A stretch of DNA of 64,000 nt, taken from positions 1-64,000 of the forward strand of contig CANCLK010000001.1 in NCBI GenBank assembly GCA_947378785.1, written 5' to 3'. A program made the translations under genes and the position numbers. The notes below the pieces were generated by a model, which was given only the letters and a program-made list of their open reading frames with translations, did no database searches and had not been told where the DNA came from. Source of the stretch: Comamonadaceae bacterium. Its GTDB lineage: Bacteria; Pseudomonadota; Gammaproteobacteria; Burkholderiales; Burkholderiaceae_C. Shown here in pieces: positions 26,596 to 35,951 of the stretch (position 1 is the first letter of the stretch; the number at the start of each line of letters is the position of its first letter).

Positions 26596-27570
26596 ATGAA
26601 ACATCTTTGTTATTCACTGCTGCGTCTTTTGGCCATTTCATTGAGCCTGGGCGCCTTGCCGCAGTTGGCTCATGCGCAAAGCTATCCATCAAAGACAATT
26701 CGATTCATTGTGCCGTTCCAAGCCGGCAGTGCACCCGACGCGATTGCCCGCGTGGTTGCACAGCACATGCAGCAGACGCTGGGCCAGAGCATCACGATCG
26801 ACAACAAGCCTGGTGCCAGCGGCGCCATCGGGGCAGCCGAAGCCGCCAAAGCTGCGCCAGACGGATACACCATTTTTGGTGGCAGCAATACCATCCTGGC
26901 AGCCAATCCCAGCTTGTTCAAGAAACTGTCCTATCACCCGACCAAAGATTTTGTCCCCGTCGGTCGACTCATCACCGCTTCATTGACCTTGGTGGTGAAG
27001 CCAGACTTCCCGGCACAAAACCTGCGTGAATTCGTTGCGTATGTCAAAAGTAAAAAAGGCTCACTGAATGCAGGTTACGCATCAGCAGGCATGCAGGTCT
27101 CGCTCGCAGAGCTACGGAATTTAGCCGGCGTGGACTTTCTCGATGTCTCGTACAAAGGTGCGCCTCAAGCCGTCACCGATCTGCTGGGCGGACAAATCGC
27201 ATTCACGTTTGCAGACAACGCCGTTGCCGCCACCCAGATCAAGGCGGGCCGTGTGCGGGGACTGGCGATCACAGCACCCACGCGCACCGCGCTGCTGCCA
27301 GACATGCCAACCATGGCAGAACAATTTCCTGGTTTTGATGTGACAGTTTGGAACGGCCTTTCAGCGCCAACCGGCACACCGAAAGAAGTCATCGACAAGC
27401 TCTGGGATGCGGCCAACAAGGCGCTGGCCTCACCGGATGTGATTGCACGTCTGTCATCCCTTGGATTAGAGCCAGCGCCCATGGGACCCGATGACTATGG
27501 CCGTTTTATTGCAGCCGAGACCATCAAGTGGGCGCGCCAGATCAAAACCGCAGGCATTCAGCCAGAGTGA
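26596..27570 (+). CDS. Bug family periplasmic substrate receptor
   Basis: A 324-residue receptor with a signal peptide ending QLAHAQSYP. Core motifs are SKTIRFIVPFQAGSAPDAIA, ITIDNKPGASGAIG, APDGYTIFGG and VSYKGAPQAV. The usual GSxGxGS loop is altered to GYASAGMQVS, so ligand contacts may differ from its relatives here. AAGGAG lies seven bases before the ATG. It follows the CocE gene by 31 bp and probably delivers the ester or acid handled by it. Confidence 0.92.
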   Translation: MKHLCYSLLRLLAISLSLGALPQLAHAQSYPSKTIRFIVPFQAGSAPDAIARVVAQHMQQTLGQSITIDNKPGASGAIGAAEAAKAAPDGYTIFGGSNTILAANPSLFKKLSYHPTKDFVPVGRLITASLTLVVKPDFPAQNLREFVAYVKSKKGSLNAGYASAGMQVSLAELRNLAGVDFLDVSYKGAPQAVTDLLGGQIAFTFADNAVAATQIKAGRVRGLAITAPTRTALLPDMPTMAEQFPGFDVTVWNGLSAPTGTPKEVIDKLWDAANKALASPDVIARLSSLGLEPAPMGPDDYGRFIAAETIKWARQIKTAGIQPE

Positions 27571-27640
27571 CCGAAAACGATCTATTCTTTTTCCCCAAGC
27601 CTTTCGTACAACCACAATTTAACCCCTGCAGGCCCCCTCA

Positions 27641-28633
27641 ATGGTGATCGATGCCCACGCCCATTACGTTCCGCCCAAAATCATTGAGCACCTTCGACAA
27701 GAGGGGCCGCGCTATGGAATTTCAGTGCTTGACTCCCCTCCTCCAGCGTGTGCTTGTCTGAAGTTTCAAGACGGTCTGCAGTGCAGGCCGTTTTTCTCAC
27801 GGTTGCTCGAATCACCGCAAGAGCGCCAAGAATCCATGAGCCAACAGGGCATCGACCGACAAGTCCTTTCAGGCTGGGTTGATGTCTTTGGGCATGGGCT
27901 CAACACGGACCAAGGGACTGCTTGGCACCGGCTCATGAATGAGCATCTCTCCGCCACTTGCCAAGCGCACCCTGAGAGCTTTTCAATGCTTGCCTCAGGA
28001 CACATGCCGAACGCTGCCAGCGCAGCCGGTGAGCTCGAGTTTGCAGTGCGCCAACTGGGTGCCGTGGGTGGCGTCGTCGCATGCAACATCAACGGCGTCA
28101 ACCTTGGCGAAGCTGAGCTTGACGAATACTGGGCGGCAGCCAGCGAACTGGATGTCCCCGTGTTCCTGCATCCGACGCAACCGGTCCCCACGCCTCGCAC
28201 TCAGAAATTCGCGCTCAACCAAGTCGTCCAGTACACCTTTGACACGACACTGGCCATCGGGTCTCTGATCTGGAGTGGCGTGCTCGATCGCTTTCCGAAC
28301 TTGAAGCTCATCGTCTCGCATGGCGGTGGCGCCTTTCCATACCTCATGGGTCGTTTTGACTGCATGCATGAACGCAGTCATGCGGGTTTGCAGTCAGAGA
28401 AACCACCCTCGGCGTATTTGCGCCGAATGCACTACGACACCATCCTTCACGATGCCGCCGCATTGCGCTACCTCAAGCAACAAGTTCAATGCGACCGCAT
28501 CGTCCTTGGTACGGATGATTCATTTCCCCCCGCTGACATGGACCCGCTGGGCAGCCTCAAGTTAGCCGGTTTCACGTCCGAAGAAATCAATCAAATCGCC
28601 AACGTGAACCCGTCGGCCTTGTTCAAAATATAA
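27641..28633 (+). CDS. Amidohydrolase-2 family (ACMSD-like) hydrolase or decarboxylase
   Basis: A 330-residue TIM-barrel metalloenzyme with a complete candidate site: HxH in MVIDAHAHYVPP, then VFLHPTQP, LIVSHGGGAFPYLMGRFD and the aspartate in IVLGTDDSFPP. This pattern suits a zinc-dependent decarboxylase or lactonase. It differs from the gene at 18608, whose N-terminal motif lacks a His. It lies 70 bp after the Bug gene with no clear ribosome site and no promoter I can identify, so it is probably in the same transcript. Confidence 0.87.
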   Translation: MVIDAHAHYVPPKIIEHLRQEGPRYGISVLDSPPPACACLKFQDGLQCRPFFSRLLESPQERQESMSQQGIDRQVLSGWVDVFGHGLNTDQGTAWHRLMNEHLSATCQAHPESFSMLASGHMPNAASAAGELEFAVRQLGAVGGVVACNINGVNLGEAELDEYWAAASELDVPVFLHPTQPVPTPRTQKFALNQVVQYTFDTTLAIGSLIWSGVLDRFPNLKLIVSHGGGAFPYLMGRFDCMHERSHAGLQSEKPPSAYLRRMHYDTILHDAAALRYLKQQVQCDRIVLGTDDSFPPADMDPLGSLKLAGFTSEEINQIANVNPSALFKI

Positions 28634-28693
28634 ATTCGCGCTCCATGAAATGAGTGAGAATCACGCAGATTCAATATCCAAATCTAGAAAAAT

Positions 28694-29560
28694 ATGACTA
28701 TCTTGAATATTCGCGGCGTCAATATTAATTACGAAGTTGTGGGGACTGAAGGTCCGTGGTTGACATTGATCACCGGCGGACGACGCGGCTACACGGAATT
28801 TCTACCGTTCGCTGCAAAAATTGCTGCCAAGGGCTTTCGAGTGCTCCTTCACGACCGACGCAACACCGGTGCGTCTGACGTTCTGATTGAAGGACAAGAC
28901 GGCGAAGAAGAACTGTGGGCAGATGACCTGGTGTTGCTGCTCAAGCATTTGAATGCTTCGCCAGCATTTGTGGGCGGCACGTCTTCAGGCGCCCGGATGT
29001 CCATGATGGTTTACTTCCGTCACCCTGAGGCGGTCAAGGCGCTGTTGCTGATGCGCGTGACAGGCGGGAATTTTGCCGCTGGCAGATTGCCCGACATGTA
29101 TTACGGTCAATTCATTCGTGCAGCAGAACAAGGCGGCATGGCTGCAGTCTGTGAGACCGAACAGTACCAGGAGCGGATCAAGGCCAACCCGGCCAATAAA
29201 GATCGTCTCATGGCGATGAACCCACAGACTTACATTGACGTGATGAACCACTGGCTGACTATTTTTCTACAGGGCCCACGCAAGCCTGTATTGGGCGTCA
29301 CCGAGGAAGCCATACGCTCCATCAAAGTACCCACTATCGTCGTTCCGGGGAATGACCTGACGCACGCATCGGCTAACGGTCTTGCCACAGCGGCCCTGAT
29401 AGACGGCAGTATTTTGTACAGCCTCCCGATCGAAGACCAGGATGTGCCACTTTTGCCCTTCTCAGACTGGGCGCCGCATGAGGCCGCCTTGGCCGACAAG
29501 TTTGCAGAATTCATGCACTCTGTGCAAACTCAACCCACCCACCACAGAAATCCCCTATGA
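28694..29560 (+). CDS. Alpha/beta hydrolase
   Basis: A 288-residue alpha/beta-hydrolase-fold protein. The nucleophile elbow is FVGGTSSGARMSMM (Ser near residue 98), preceded by VLLHDRRNTGASDV; acid candidates lie in IVVPGNDLTH. A clear C-terminal catalytic histidine is hard to place: candidates are in DWAPHEAA and in the His-rich tail. The reaction is unknown; ester or C–C bond hydrolysis is possible. Its stop overlaps the cupin start (ATGA), so the two are coupled. Confidence 0.82.
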   Translation: MTILNIRGVNINYEVVGTEGPWLTLITGGRRGYTEFLPFAAKIAAKGFRVLLHDRRNTGASDVLIEGQDGEEELWADDLVLLLKHLNASPAFVGGTSSGARMSMMVYFRHPEAVKALLLMRVTGGNFAAGRLPDMYYGQFIRAAEQGGMAAVCETEQYQERIKANPANKDRLMAMNPQTYIDVMNHWLTIFLQGPRKPVLGVTEEAIRSIKVPTIVVPGNDLTHASANGLATAALIDGSILYSLPIEDQDVPLLPFSDWAPHEAALADKFAEFMHSVQTQPTHHRNPL

Positions 29561-30042
29561 AAAATCCCTCTATACGCAGAGTCGTGACAGGTCATGACGA
29601 TCAAGGCAAGGCCATCGTCAAGATTGATGAGGTTTGCAGCCACTTCATGGAGGGGCGACCCAACGGCTTTTCATGCAACATCTGGACGACGGACACCCAA
29701 CCGTCAGACAACTCCGGACAAGCCGACAACGGCTTGCGGGCGGGCAAATTCACCACCATTGAGAACGGTTCCGTTTTTAGAATCCTTGACTTCCGTCCAG
29801 GCGTTCAGCAACGGGTTCACCGGACGGACTCCGTTGATTACATCGTCGTGATGTCTGGAGAAATCGACATGGAACTGGAGACTGGCGAAGAGGTTCACCT
29901 CAAGGCCGGTGATGTGATGGTTCAGCGAGGCACCGTCCACAACTGGATCAACCGTGGCACCGAATCTTGCGTCATGGCCGTGATCTTGATTCATGCCAAC
30001 CCGGTGCAAGCGGGCGACAAAACGCTCAACGCCTTCGGCTAG
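29557..30042 (+). CDS. Cupin domain protein
   Basis: A 161-residue protein with one cupin barrel. The conserved segments are FRPGVQQRVHRTDSVDYIVV with EIDMELETGEEVHLKAGD, and MVQRGTVHNWINRG. The metal-ligand pattern is weak in motif 1 (one His, no HxH) and retains a His in motif 2. It may be a binding or isomerase protein rather than a dioxygenase. It is co-translated with the preceding alpha/beta hydrolase and followed by a Bug gene. Confidence 0.85.
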   Translation: MKNPSIRRVVTGHDDQGKAIVKIDEVCSHFMEGRPNGFSCNIWTTDTQPSDNSGQADNGLRAGKFTTIENGSVFRILDFRPGVQQRVHRTDSVDYIVVMSGEIDMELETGEEVHLKAGDVMVQRGTVHNWINRGTESCVMAVILIHANPVQAGDKTLNAFG

Positions 30043-30098
30043 TTGGACAGGCCGAGCGCCTATCAAGTGCAGTGTTCGTGTTGTAACTGGAGCCAATT

Positions 30099-31088
30099 TT
30101 GAATAAATATTTTTTGAGCCAATGGGCATTCCGTTCTTGTGTTGCCGTGCTGGGCGTTGCCATCGCCAGTGGCGTGGCCGCGCAAGCGTTCCCGAGCAAA
30201 CCCATCCGTCTGGTGGTTCCTTTTGTACCCGGTGGTGTCGTGGATGTCACGGCGCGTCAACTCGGCCCCAAACTGTCTGAAGCTCTCGGTCAGCCGGTGC
30301 TGATTGAAAACAAAAGCGGTGCTGGCGGCACCCTTGCAGCGGACTATGTGGCGAAGTCCGCCCCAGATGGTCACACCCTGCTGGTCGCCTTCGACTCGCA
30401 TGCGGTCAATCCCCACATCTACAAATCCGATCTGCGCTATGACACCTTCAAAGACCTAGCGCCTATTTCCTTTATTGGCAGCATCCCTTTGCTGCTGGCC
30501 ACCAGCATGGCTTTTCCGGCCAATGACATTCCGACCTTCATCCAGGTAGCGAAGAGCAAACCAGGCACCATTTCCTATGCATCCGTAGGCGCTGGCAGCT
30601 CGGGCCACTTGGCGGCCGAACAATTGAAGTTGCTCGCCAATGTCGATATGCTGCACATCCCCTTCAAAGGAGGTGCACCCGCACTGTCGGCCTTGATGGG
30701 CGAGCAAGTCCAGTTGATTGTGTTTGCTGCAGGTGCCGGCGTGCCACTGGTCCGGGGTGGAAAAGTCAAGCCACTGGCGGTCAGCGGAAAGCGCCGCTCG
30801 TCAGCATTACCTAGCGTGCCGACCATGGCGGAAGCCGGTTATCCGCAGCTTGACTCTGGCGCATGGATCGGTTTGCTCGCGCCAGCGGGAACGCCAGCCT
30901 CGGTGATTGCCCGCCTGAATGCGGAGATCACCAAGGTCTTGAAGGATCCCGAGCTCATCAAGAAACTCGCTGACCAAGCCATCGACCTCTCGAGCAGCAC
31001 GCCAGAAGAGTTGGGCTCACTGATACGTGCCGAACATGACAAGTGGGGCAAGGTCATCAAGGACGCCAAGCTCAACGTCTCGCAGTGA
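30099..31088 (+). CDS. Bug family periplasmic substrate receptor
   Basis: A 329-residue receptor starting at TTG with GGAG eight bases upstream; no in-frame ATG precedes the signal peptide, which ends SGVAAQAFP. Core motifs are SKPIRLVVPFVPGGVVDVTA, VLIENKSGAGGTLA, APDGHTLLVA (His where Tyr is usual), ASVGAGSSGHLAAE and IPFKGGAPA. It ends the plus-strand block that begins with the CocE gene at 24828 and converges with the lone crotonase gene, 0 bp between stops. Confidence 0.92.
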   Translation: MNKYFLSQWAFRSCVAVLGVAIASGVAAQAFPSKPIRLVVPFVPGGVVDVTARQLGPKLSEALGQPVLIENKSGAGGTLAADYVAKSAPDGHTLLVAFDSHAVNPHIYKSDLRYDTFKDLAPISFIGSIPLLLATSMAFPANDIPTFIQVAKSKPGTISYASVGAGSSGHLAAEQLKLLANVDMLHIPFKGGAPALSALMGEQVQLIVFAAGAGVPLVRGGKVKPLAVSGKRRSSALPSVPTMAEAGYPQLDSGAWIGLLAPAGTPASVIARLNAEITKVLKDPELIKKLADQAIDLSSSTPEELGSLIRAEHDKWGKVIKDAKLNVSQ

Positions 31089-31880
31089 TCAGTGGCCGAC
31101 GAAATGAGGCTTTCTGTTCTGTTTGTGCGCGGCCATGCCCTCGTCGACGTCTTGGCTCCACTCTAAGGCATGACGCAGGGCATCGGAGAGTTCACGCGCG
31201 GCGCGGGTGCCGGGCTCTTGCCGGGCGGCCATGATTCGCTTCGCGCCACGCACGGCCAAGGGGCCATTCTCAGCGATGGTTTGGGCAATCTTTGACACGG
31301 CGTCTTTGAGCGACGCCTGCGGATGAACACCTTGAACAAGACCCAATTGATTCATCTCGGCACTGTCGATCTCTCGTGCGGTGCATATCAGTTCCAGTGC
31401 ACGGGCCTTGCCCACCAGAAGAGGCAATCGAACTGGCGCGCCAGCCCCAGGAAAACCACCCCACGTGGCCTCAGGCATTTGCATGGTGGCGTGCGTTGCG
31501 GCATACCGAAGGTCACAGGCCAAACTCAGTTCAACCGCGCCCGCCATGACTTTGCCGTTGATTGCAGCAATGACGATTTGAGGCAAAGCCTCGAGCGCAT
31601 CGAAAACCGCATTGGCTCTTCGAACAAGACGAATCACGTCATCTTTTGAGAGGCTCGCGCGAATGGCTGGGTTGAGCAACCCCATCGAAAAAAAATCATC
31701 TCCGGAACCTGTGATGACCACCACATGGATCTCAGGATCTTCACGTAACTCGGCAAACAGTAGCCCTAAATGATCGATCAATTCGGGACTCAGGCGGTTC
31801 AGGTCTGCCGGACGATCTATCGTCAGATAGAGCACTTTCGAGACACGCGTTGTGATGAGTCCATCTATCTTTTTGAGCAT
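31089..31880 (-). CDS. Enoyl-CoA hydratase/isomerase family protein
   Basis: A 263-residue crotonase with both hydratase glutamates (in GAVELSLACD and MQMPEATWGG). The CoA-binding loop is unusual: GDDFFSMGLLNPAI replaces the common sAGaDl. AAGG lies upstream of the ATG at 31880; an upstream TTG has no ribosome site. It is a single minus-strand gene divergent from the molybdenum hydroxylase operon, and the 166-bp gap between them should hold both promoters. Confidence 0.87.
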   Translation of the reverse strand: MLKKIDGLITTRVSKVLYLTIDRPADLNRLSPELIDHLGLLFAELREDPEIHVVVITGSGDDFFSMGLLNPAIRASLSKDDVIRLVRRANAVFDALEALPQIVIAAINGKVMAGAVELSLACDLRYAATHATMQMPEATWGGFPGAGAPVRLPLLVGKARALELICTAREIDSAEMNQLGLVQGVHPQASLKDAVSKIAQTIAENGPLAVRGAKRIMAARQEPGTRAARELSDALRHALEWSQDVDEGMAAHKQNRKPHFVGH

Positions 31881-32046
31881 TTCAAAAACCTTCAATCGTT
31901 AAATTTAATGGGCGCAAAGCGACCGTCAATTTTTACCATGAACTGTGGCCCCAATGCATGAAAACCTTTGCCATCCGCCTATGATGCAAAACATGATTTT
32001 CTGAGCTTTAAATACGATTTTTTCAAGAGTGAACGAGGACTTAAAA

Positions 32047-32508
32047 ATGGAATTGATGATCAACGGGGTCAAGCGCAACTGCGATTTCCCGGCCAATGCT
32101 TTTGCGATTTATGCACTGCGTAACGATCTTGACCTCAAGGGCGTTCGAATGGGTTGCGGCGATGGCCACTGCGGCGCCTGCACGGTCTTGGTGGATGGGG
32201 TCCCGACGACCAGTTGCGACCTGCCCTTTTGGGCACTGGAAGGCAAGAAGATCACGACGCCCGAGGGCGTTGGCAGCATCGAACACCCCCACCCAGTGCA
32301 AGCAGCGGTGTTGGCAGAGCAGCCGGGGCAATGTGGTTTTTGCCTGAGCGGCATTTTGATGAGCTCGGTGGCTTTGGTCGACAGCGGAAAGCGTGTCACT
32401 GAGAGCGATGTGCGCACAGCGTTGGACAAGCACCTTTGCCGCTGCGGCAGCCAGCCGCGCATCATCAAGGCTGTGATGGCCGCACTTGAGAAAGTCCACA
32501 CCGTATGA
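32047..32508 (+). CDS. (2Fe-2S) small subunit of a molybdenum hydroxylase
   Basis: A 153-residue electron-transfer subunit of the xanthine-dehydrogenase family. The plant-type ferredoxin cluster ligands are in MGCGDGHCGACTV with a fourth Cys in TSCDLPF. The second, four-helix cluster uses GQCGFCLSGIL and HLCRCGSQPRI. GAGG lies eight bases before the ATG. Its stop overlaps the start of the catalytic subunit (ATGA). No FAD subunit is present, as in two-subunit isoquinoline-oxidoreductase types. Confidence 0.94.
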   Translation: MELMINGVKRNCDFPANAFAIYALRNDLDLKGVRMGCGDGHCGACTVLVDGVPTTSCDLPFWALEGKKITTPEGVGSIEHPHPVQAAVLAEQPGQCGFCLSGILMSSVALVDSGKRVTESDVRTALDKHLCRCGSQPRIIKAVMAALEKVHTV

Positions 32509-34664
32509 ACACCGTCACTCTGGCGCGAGGCTTCGTCAAGAACAGCCTGGAAAAAAATCCAACCATCGGCCAATGGCTTGCATTCAGTGAGCCGGGCAAA
32601 GTCACTTTGCGGGTGGGAAAAGTCAACTTCGGGCAAGGCATTTCGACGGCGCTGACCCAAATAGCCGCCGAAGAACTGGACGTCGCCCTCACGCAGATCG
32701 TCCATGCGCCCATCAACACCCAAGACAGTCCTGACGAAGGCGTCACCTCGGGCAGCTTTTCGATTGAGCACTGCGGCGAGGCGGTTCGCATGGCCTGCGC
32801 AACCATCAAGGCCACTGCGCTCGCACGCTTCTGCGCGGCCAGCGGTGTGGCGGCGTCCACCATCACCATCCAGGATGGCGTCATGCGCTCGACTGCGACG
32901 GCACATGTCATGACTTACTGGGACTTGCACCTTGACGATCAGGCGGGCGAAAAAGTCTTGTACGACGCACCTCAAAAGCCGCAACGCGATCACCGCGTCG
33001 TGGGAACACCCGTCCCCCGACTGGATCTGGAAAGAAAACTTTTTGGTGGCCCCAGTTTCATCCAGGACATGGTGATTCCCGGCATGCAACACTGCCGAAT
33101 CCTGCGTGCACCCAACAGGGCGGGACGGATTGTCAGCGTGGACGACGCCGGTTTTCGCCAGCGCTTCCCGGACGTTGAATTGCTGCGGGACGGATCGTTC
33201 ATGGGCGTCCTCGCCGCGCGTGAAGAAGTCGCCGTCGCGGCTATTGCGCATCTTGAAACGCTGGTGACTTGGCATCTGCCTGCGTCGCTTCCCAACTGTG
33301 CTGACCTCCAAACTTTCCTGACCACAGCGCCCAGCGAACAGCGGGTGGTTGACGAGTTAGCCGCCAAAGAAGTACAGCCCACGGGCTTGACGCGCTTTGA
33401 GTCTTGGTACCAGCGCCCCTACATTGCACACGCATCAATTGGTCCGTCCTGTGCGCTGGCGCAATGGAAAGACAACCAGCTCGAAATCTGGTCACACAGC
33501 CAGGGCATCTACAACCTCAAATCCGACATCCAGGTCTACCTGCGCCGAGAGTTTGGAGACGCTGGCATGCCCGCGCTGGTGATTCACCATGTCGAAGGTG
33601 CCGGTTGCTACGGACACAACCCAGCCGATGACGTGGCTTTCGATGTGGCTTTGCTGGCAAGGCATGCGCAAGGTCGGCCCGTGCGTTTGTTGTGGTCGCG
33701 TGCGGCTGAGCTAAGCAGCGGCCCATCGGGCTCCGCCCACCTCGTGAAGATGGAAGCGGACTTGGCAGACGATGGATCCATCCACAACTGGACGCACACG
33801 ATCTGGTCGAATGGCTACACCTCGCGACCGGGCCGCGCCGCACCGGGAAATCTGGCATTTGTCGCCGCGGCCGAGCTGGCCAATCCGTTCGTCACACCGG
33901 TGTCGCTGGACCCGCCCATGTCTGCCGGTGGCGGTGGCGACCGAAACGCCATCCCCTTGTACGACTTGCCTAACTACAAGGTGATTTACAACCGGTTGCT
34001 GGAAATGCCGATCCGCACATCGGCCCTTCGGGCGCTCGGGGGTTACACCAACGTGTGGGCCATCGAGTGCTTCATGGACGAACTGGCACTGTCGCTCAAG
34101 CAAGATCCCGTGGCCTTCCGACTGCGTCACTTGAGCGACCCGCGGGCGATCGCCGTCATTCGTAAAGCCATTGAGCAAGCGCCCTGGTGGCATGACCGTT
34201 CGCAGGATGAGGAAGGTGTTGGCAGAGGATTTGCCTATGCCCGCTACAAGAACACGGGGGCATGGTGCGCGGTGGCTGTTCGCATCTTGGCGGAGACCTC
34301 GGTGCGCGTCACCGACATCTCTGTTGCCGCCGACGTCGGCTTGGTGATCAACCCCGACGGCGTGAAAAGCCAGCTCGAGGGGGGTGCCGTTCAAAGCTGT
34401 AGTTGGACCCTGAAAGAAGAGCTGAAGTTCAGCAACGAAGCCATCACCACGCGCAACTGGGAGGACTATCCCATTCTCACGTTCTCAGAAGCGCCGGTGG
34501 TCACGGTCAGCCTGATCAACCAGCCCAACGAGCCTTCGGTGGGCGCGGGTGAAGCCACACAAGGTCCTACGGCAGCGGCCATTGGCAACGCAGTCCACGA
34601 TGCCCTCGGTGTGCGGGTCAAGCAGCTACCGATCACGATGGAACATATTCTGGCGTCCAACTAA
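32505..34664 (+). CDS. Molybdopterin-binding catalytic subunit of a xanthine-dehydrogenase-family hydroxylase (IorB-like)
   Basis: A 719-residue protein. MPT-binding and substrate-domain segments include VGKVNFGQGISTALTQIAAEEL, TSGSFSIEHCGEAVRMAC and RTSALRALGGYTNVWAIECF. The catalytic glutamate is expected in VGAGEATQGPTAAAIGNAV near the C-terminus. It lacks a twin-arginine signal, unlike the homologue at 50819, so the two probably work in different compartments. The enzyme would hydroxylate an N-heterocycle, aldehyde or related carbon using water. The substrate is unknown; a Bug receptor follows 21 bp downstream. Confidence 0.9.
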   Translation: MNTVTLARGFVKNSLEKNPTIGQWLAFSEPGKVTLRVGKVNFGQGISTALTQIAAEELDVALTQIVHAPINTQDSPDEGVTSGSFSIEHCGEAVRMACATIKATALARFCAASGVAASTITIQDGVMRSTATAHVMTYWDLHLDDQAGEKVLYDAPQKPQRDHRVVGTPVPRLDLERKLFGGPSFIQDMVIPGMQHCRILRAPNRAGRIVSVDDAGFRQRFPDVELLRDGSFMGVLAAREEVAVAAIAHLETLVTWHLPASLPNCADLQTFLTTAPSEQRVVDELAAKEVQPTGLTRFESWYQRPYIAHASIGPSCALAQWKDNQLEIWSHSQGIYNLKSDIQVYLRREFGDAGMPALVIHHVEGAGCYGHNPADDVAFDVALLARHAQGRPVRLLWSRAAELSSGPSGSAHLVKMEADLADDGSIHNWTHTIWSNGYTSRPGRAAPGNLAFVAAAELANPFVTPVSLDPPMSAGGGGDRNAIPLYDLPNYKVIYNRLLEMPIRTSALRALGGYTNVWAIECFMDELALSLKQDPVAFRLRHLSDPRAIAVIRKAIEQAPWWHDRSQDEEGVGRGFAYARYKNTGAWCAVAVRILAETSVRVTDISVAADVGLVINPDGVKSQLEGGAVQSCSWTLKEELKFSNEAITTRNWEDYPILTFSEAPVVTVSLINQPNEPSVGAGEATQGPTAAAIGNAVHDALGVRVKQLPITMEHILASN

Positions 34665-34685
34665 CGCCTAACCCGAGTACAAAAG

Positions 34686-35648
34686 ATGATCAATTTCAAA
34701 CGCCCACGGCTGATGCTGCTGGGCCTTTTTTTCCTGACCACGCTGGCTGCCGCTGAGTATCCAGACAAGGCCGTCAAATTTGTCGTCCCCTTCCCGCCCG
34801 GAGGGAGCTTTGACGGCCCAGCGCGTTTGCTGACAGCCCGCTTGACCAAGTTGTCTGGGCAGCCCTTCGTGGTGGAGACCCGCTCTGGCGCGGGGGGTGC
34901 TGTTGGGGCGGCAGAAGTGTCGCGCGCGGTGCCCGATGGCTACACGGCGCTCTTGAGCAACGGCGCCATGCCGGTCAGTGCAACACTCACCAAAAAGCCG
35001 CTGTTCGACGCCGTCACCGGCTTCACCCATGTGGCCACCTTCGGTGTCTTGCCGTTTGTGGTGGTGGTCAATCCCAAACTTCCCTTCAACACCCTTCAGG
35101 AATTCATTGAAGCCTCGCGCAAAGAGCCCGGCAAGTACAACTACGCGTCCGCAGGCAATGGCTCGGCAGCGCATCTTGGTGCTGAGCAGATCAAGCAGGC
35201 CTTTGGCGTCAACTGGGTTCACGTTCCTTACCGCGGCACCGGCCCGGCGCTGACCGACTTGCTGGCAGGCCAGGTCAACGTCACGGTTGTCGGCCTGAGC
35301 TCAGCCATTGGCCACATCAAGGCCGGCACCTTGAAGGCACTCGCGGTGACCAGTGCGACACGCCTAGCCCAGCTGCCCAACGTCCCAACGGTGGCTGAAA
35401 TCAAACCGAACTTCACCATCGAAACGTGGATAGGCGTTGCCATGCCACCCAAGGCCCCGGCTGATGCGGTCAACCGCATGGCGGCCTTGGTCGAACAAGC
35501 CATGAAAGACAACGACCTGCGAGCCCAGTTGCGTGAGCTGGCCGTTGAGCCCGTGTTTGAAGGTCCCGCTGCCGCCAAAGCCAGAATGGCGAAGGATGTA
35601 GCTACTTTCACGGAGCTTGGTAAGGGCACCAGCATCTCGCTCGATTAG
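34686..35648 (+). CDS. Bug family periplasmic substrate receptor
   Basis: A 320-residue receptor with a short signal peptide ending TLAAAEYP. Motifs are DKAVKFVVPFPPGGSFDGPA, FVVETRSGAGGAVG, VPDGYTALLS, ASAGNGSAAHLGAE and HVPYRGTGPAL. It is third in the molybdenum hydroxylase operon and probably binds that enzyme's substrate. The start ATG has no strong ribosome site, so coupling to the upstream gene is possible. Confidence 0.92.
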   Translation: MINFKRPRLMLLGLFFLTTLAAAEYPDKAVKFVVPFPPGGSFDGPARLLTARLTKLSGQPFVVETRSGAGGAVGAAEVSRAVPDGYTALLSNGAMPVSATLTKKPLFDAVTGFTHVATFGVLPFVVVVNPKLPFNTLQEFIEASRKEPGKYNYASAGNGSAAHLGAEQIKQAFGVNWVHVPYRGTGPALTDLLAGQVNVTVVGLSSAIGHIKAGTLKALAVTSATRLAQLPNVPTVAEIKPNFTIETWIGVAMPPKAPADAVNRMAALVEQAMKDNDLRAQLRELAVEPVFEGPAAAKARMAKDVATFTELGKGTSISLD

Positions 35649-35951
35649 CGACTGGGGTGAGTCCCAAGATCAGGGATTTGAGGCGAGCTGAAATCGATCA
35701 TATCGATACGCGCTATCGATGAAGCTGTAGCCCGCGACAGCCTTGTTAGGCATACCATGCGAGGAAATAAGCACGAGCTGTCTCGGGCTTTCAATCCAAT
35801 CCTGAGGCCATGGCAACCAAGTGAGCGTCTGTATATTTCTTCGGGGACAGGAGGTCATCCGGCGACGAGAAGCGCACTGGGCTTTTCCTCGATGCATCGC
35901 CATGTATCCGCAACCTGCTGTTCTTGAAACTCAGTCGCGGGGCGTGAATTA
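35649..35951. other. 303-bp intergenic stretch before the LIV operon
   Basis: No convincing gene. A 77-codon minus-strand open frame (35670–35903) has no ribosome site and no recognisable domain. The only structure I see is a 19-bp inverted repeat at 35702–35720 (ATCGATA, CGCGC, TATCGAT). The region presumably carries the promoter of the ABC transporter operon; no clear -35/-10 pair stands out. Confidence 0.55.
35702..35720. promoter_or_regulatory. Inverted repeat, possible operator
   Basis: ATCGATA and TATCGAT separated by CGCGC form an exact inverted repeat 230 bp upstream of the first ABC-transporter gene. There is no T run after it, so it is not a standard terminator; an operator is possible. 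Confidence 0.35.

Noticed and set aside
32109-33311. 400-codon minus-strand frame
   Set aside because: Antisense to the molybdenum hydroxylase genes, with no domain and no ribosome site.
35670-35903. 77-codon minus-strand open frame in the gap before livG
   Set aside because: No ribosome site, no recognisable domain and no conserved context.
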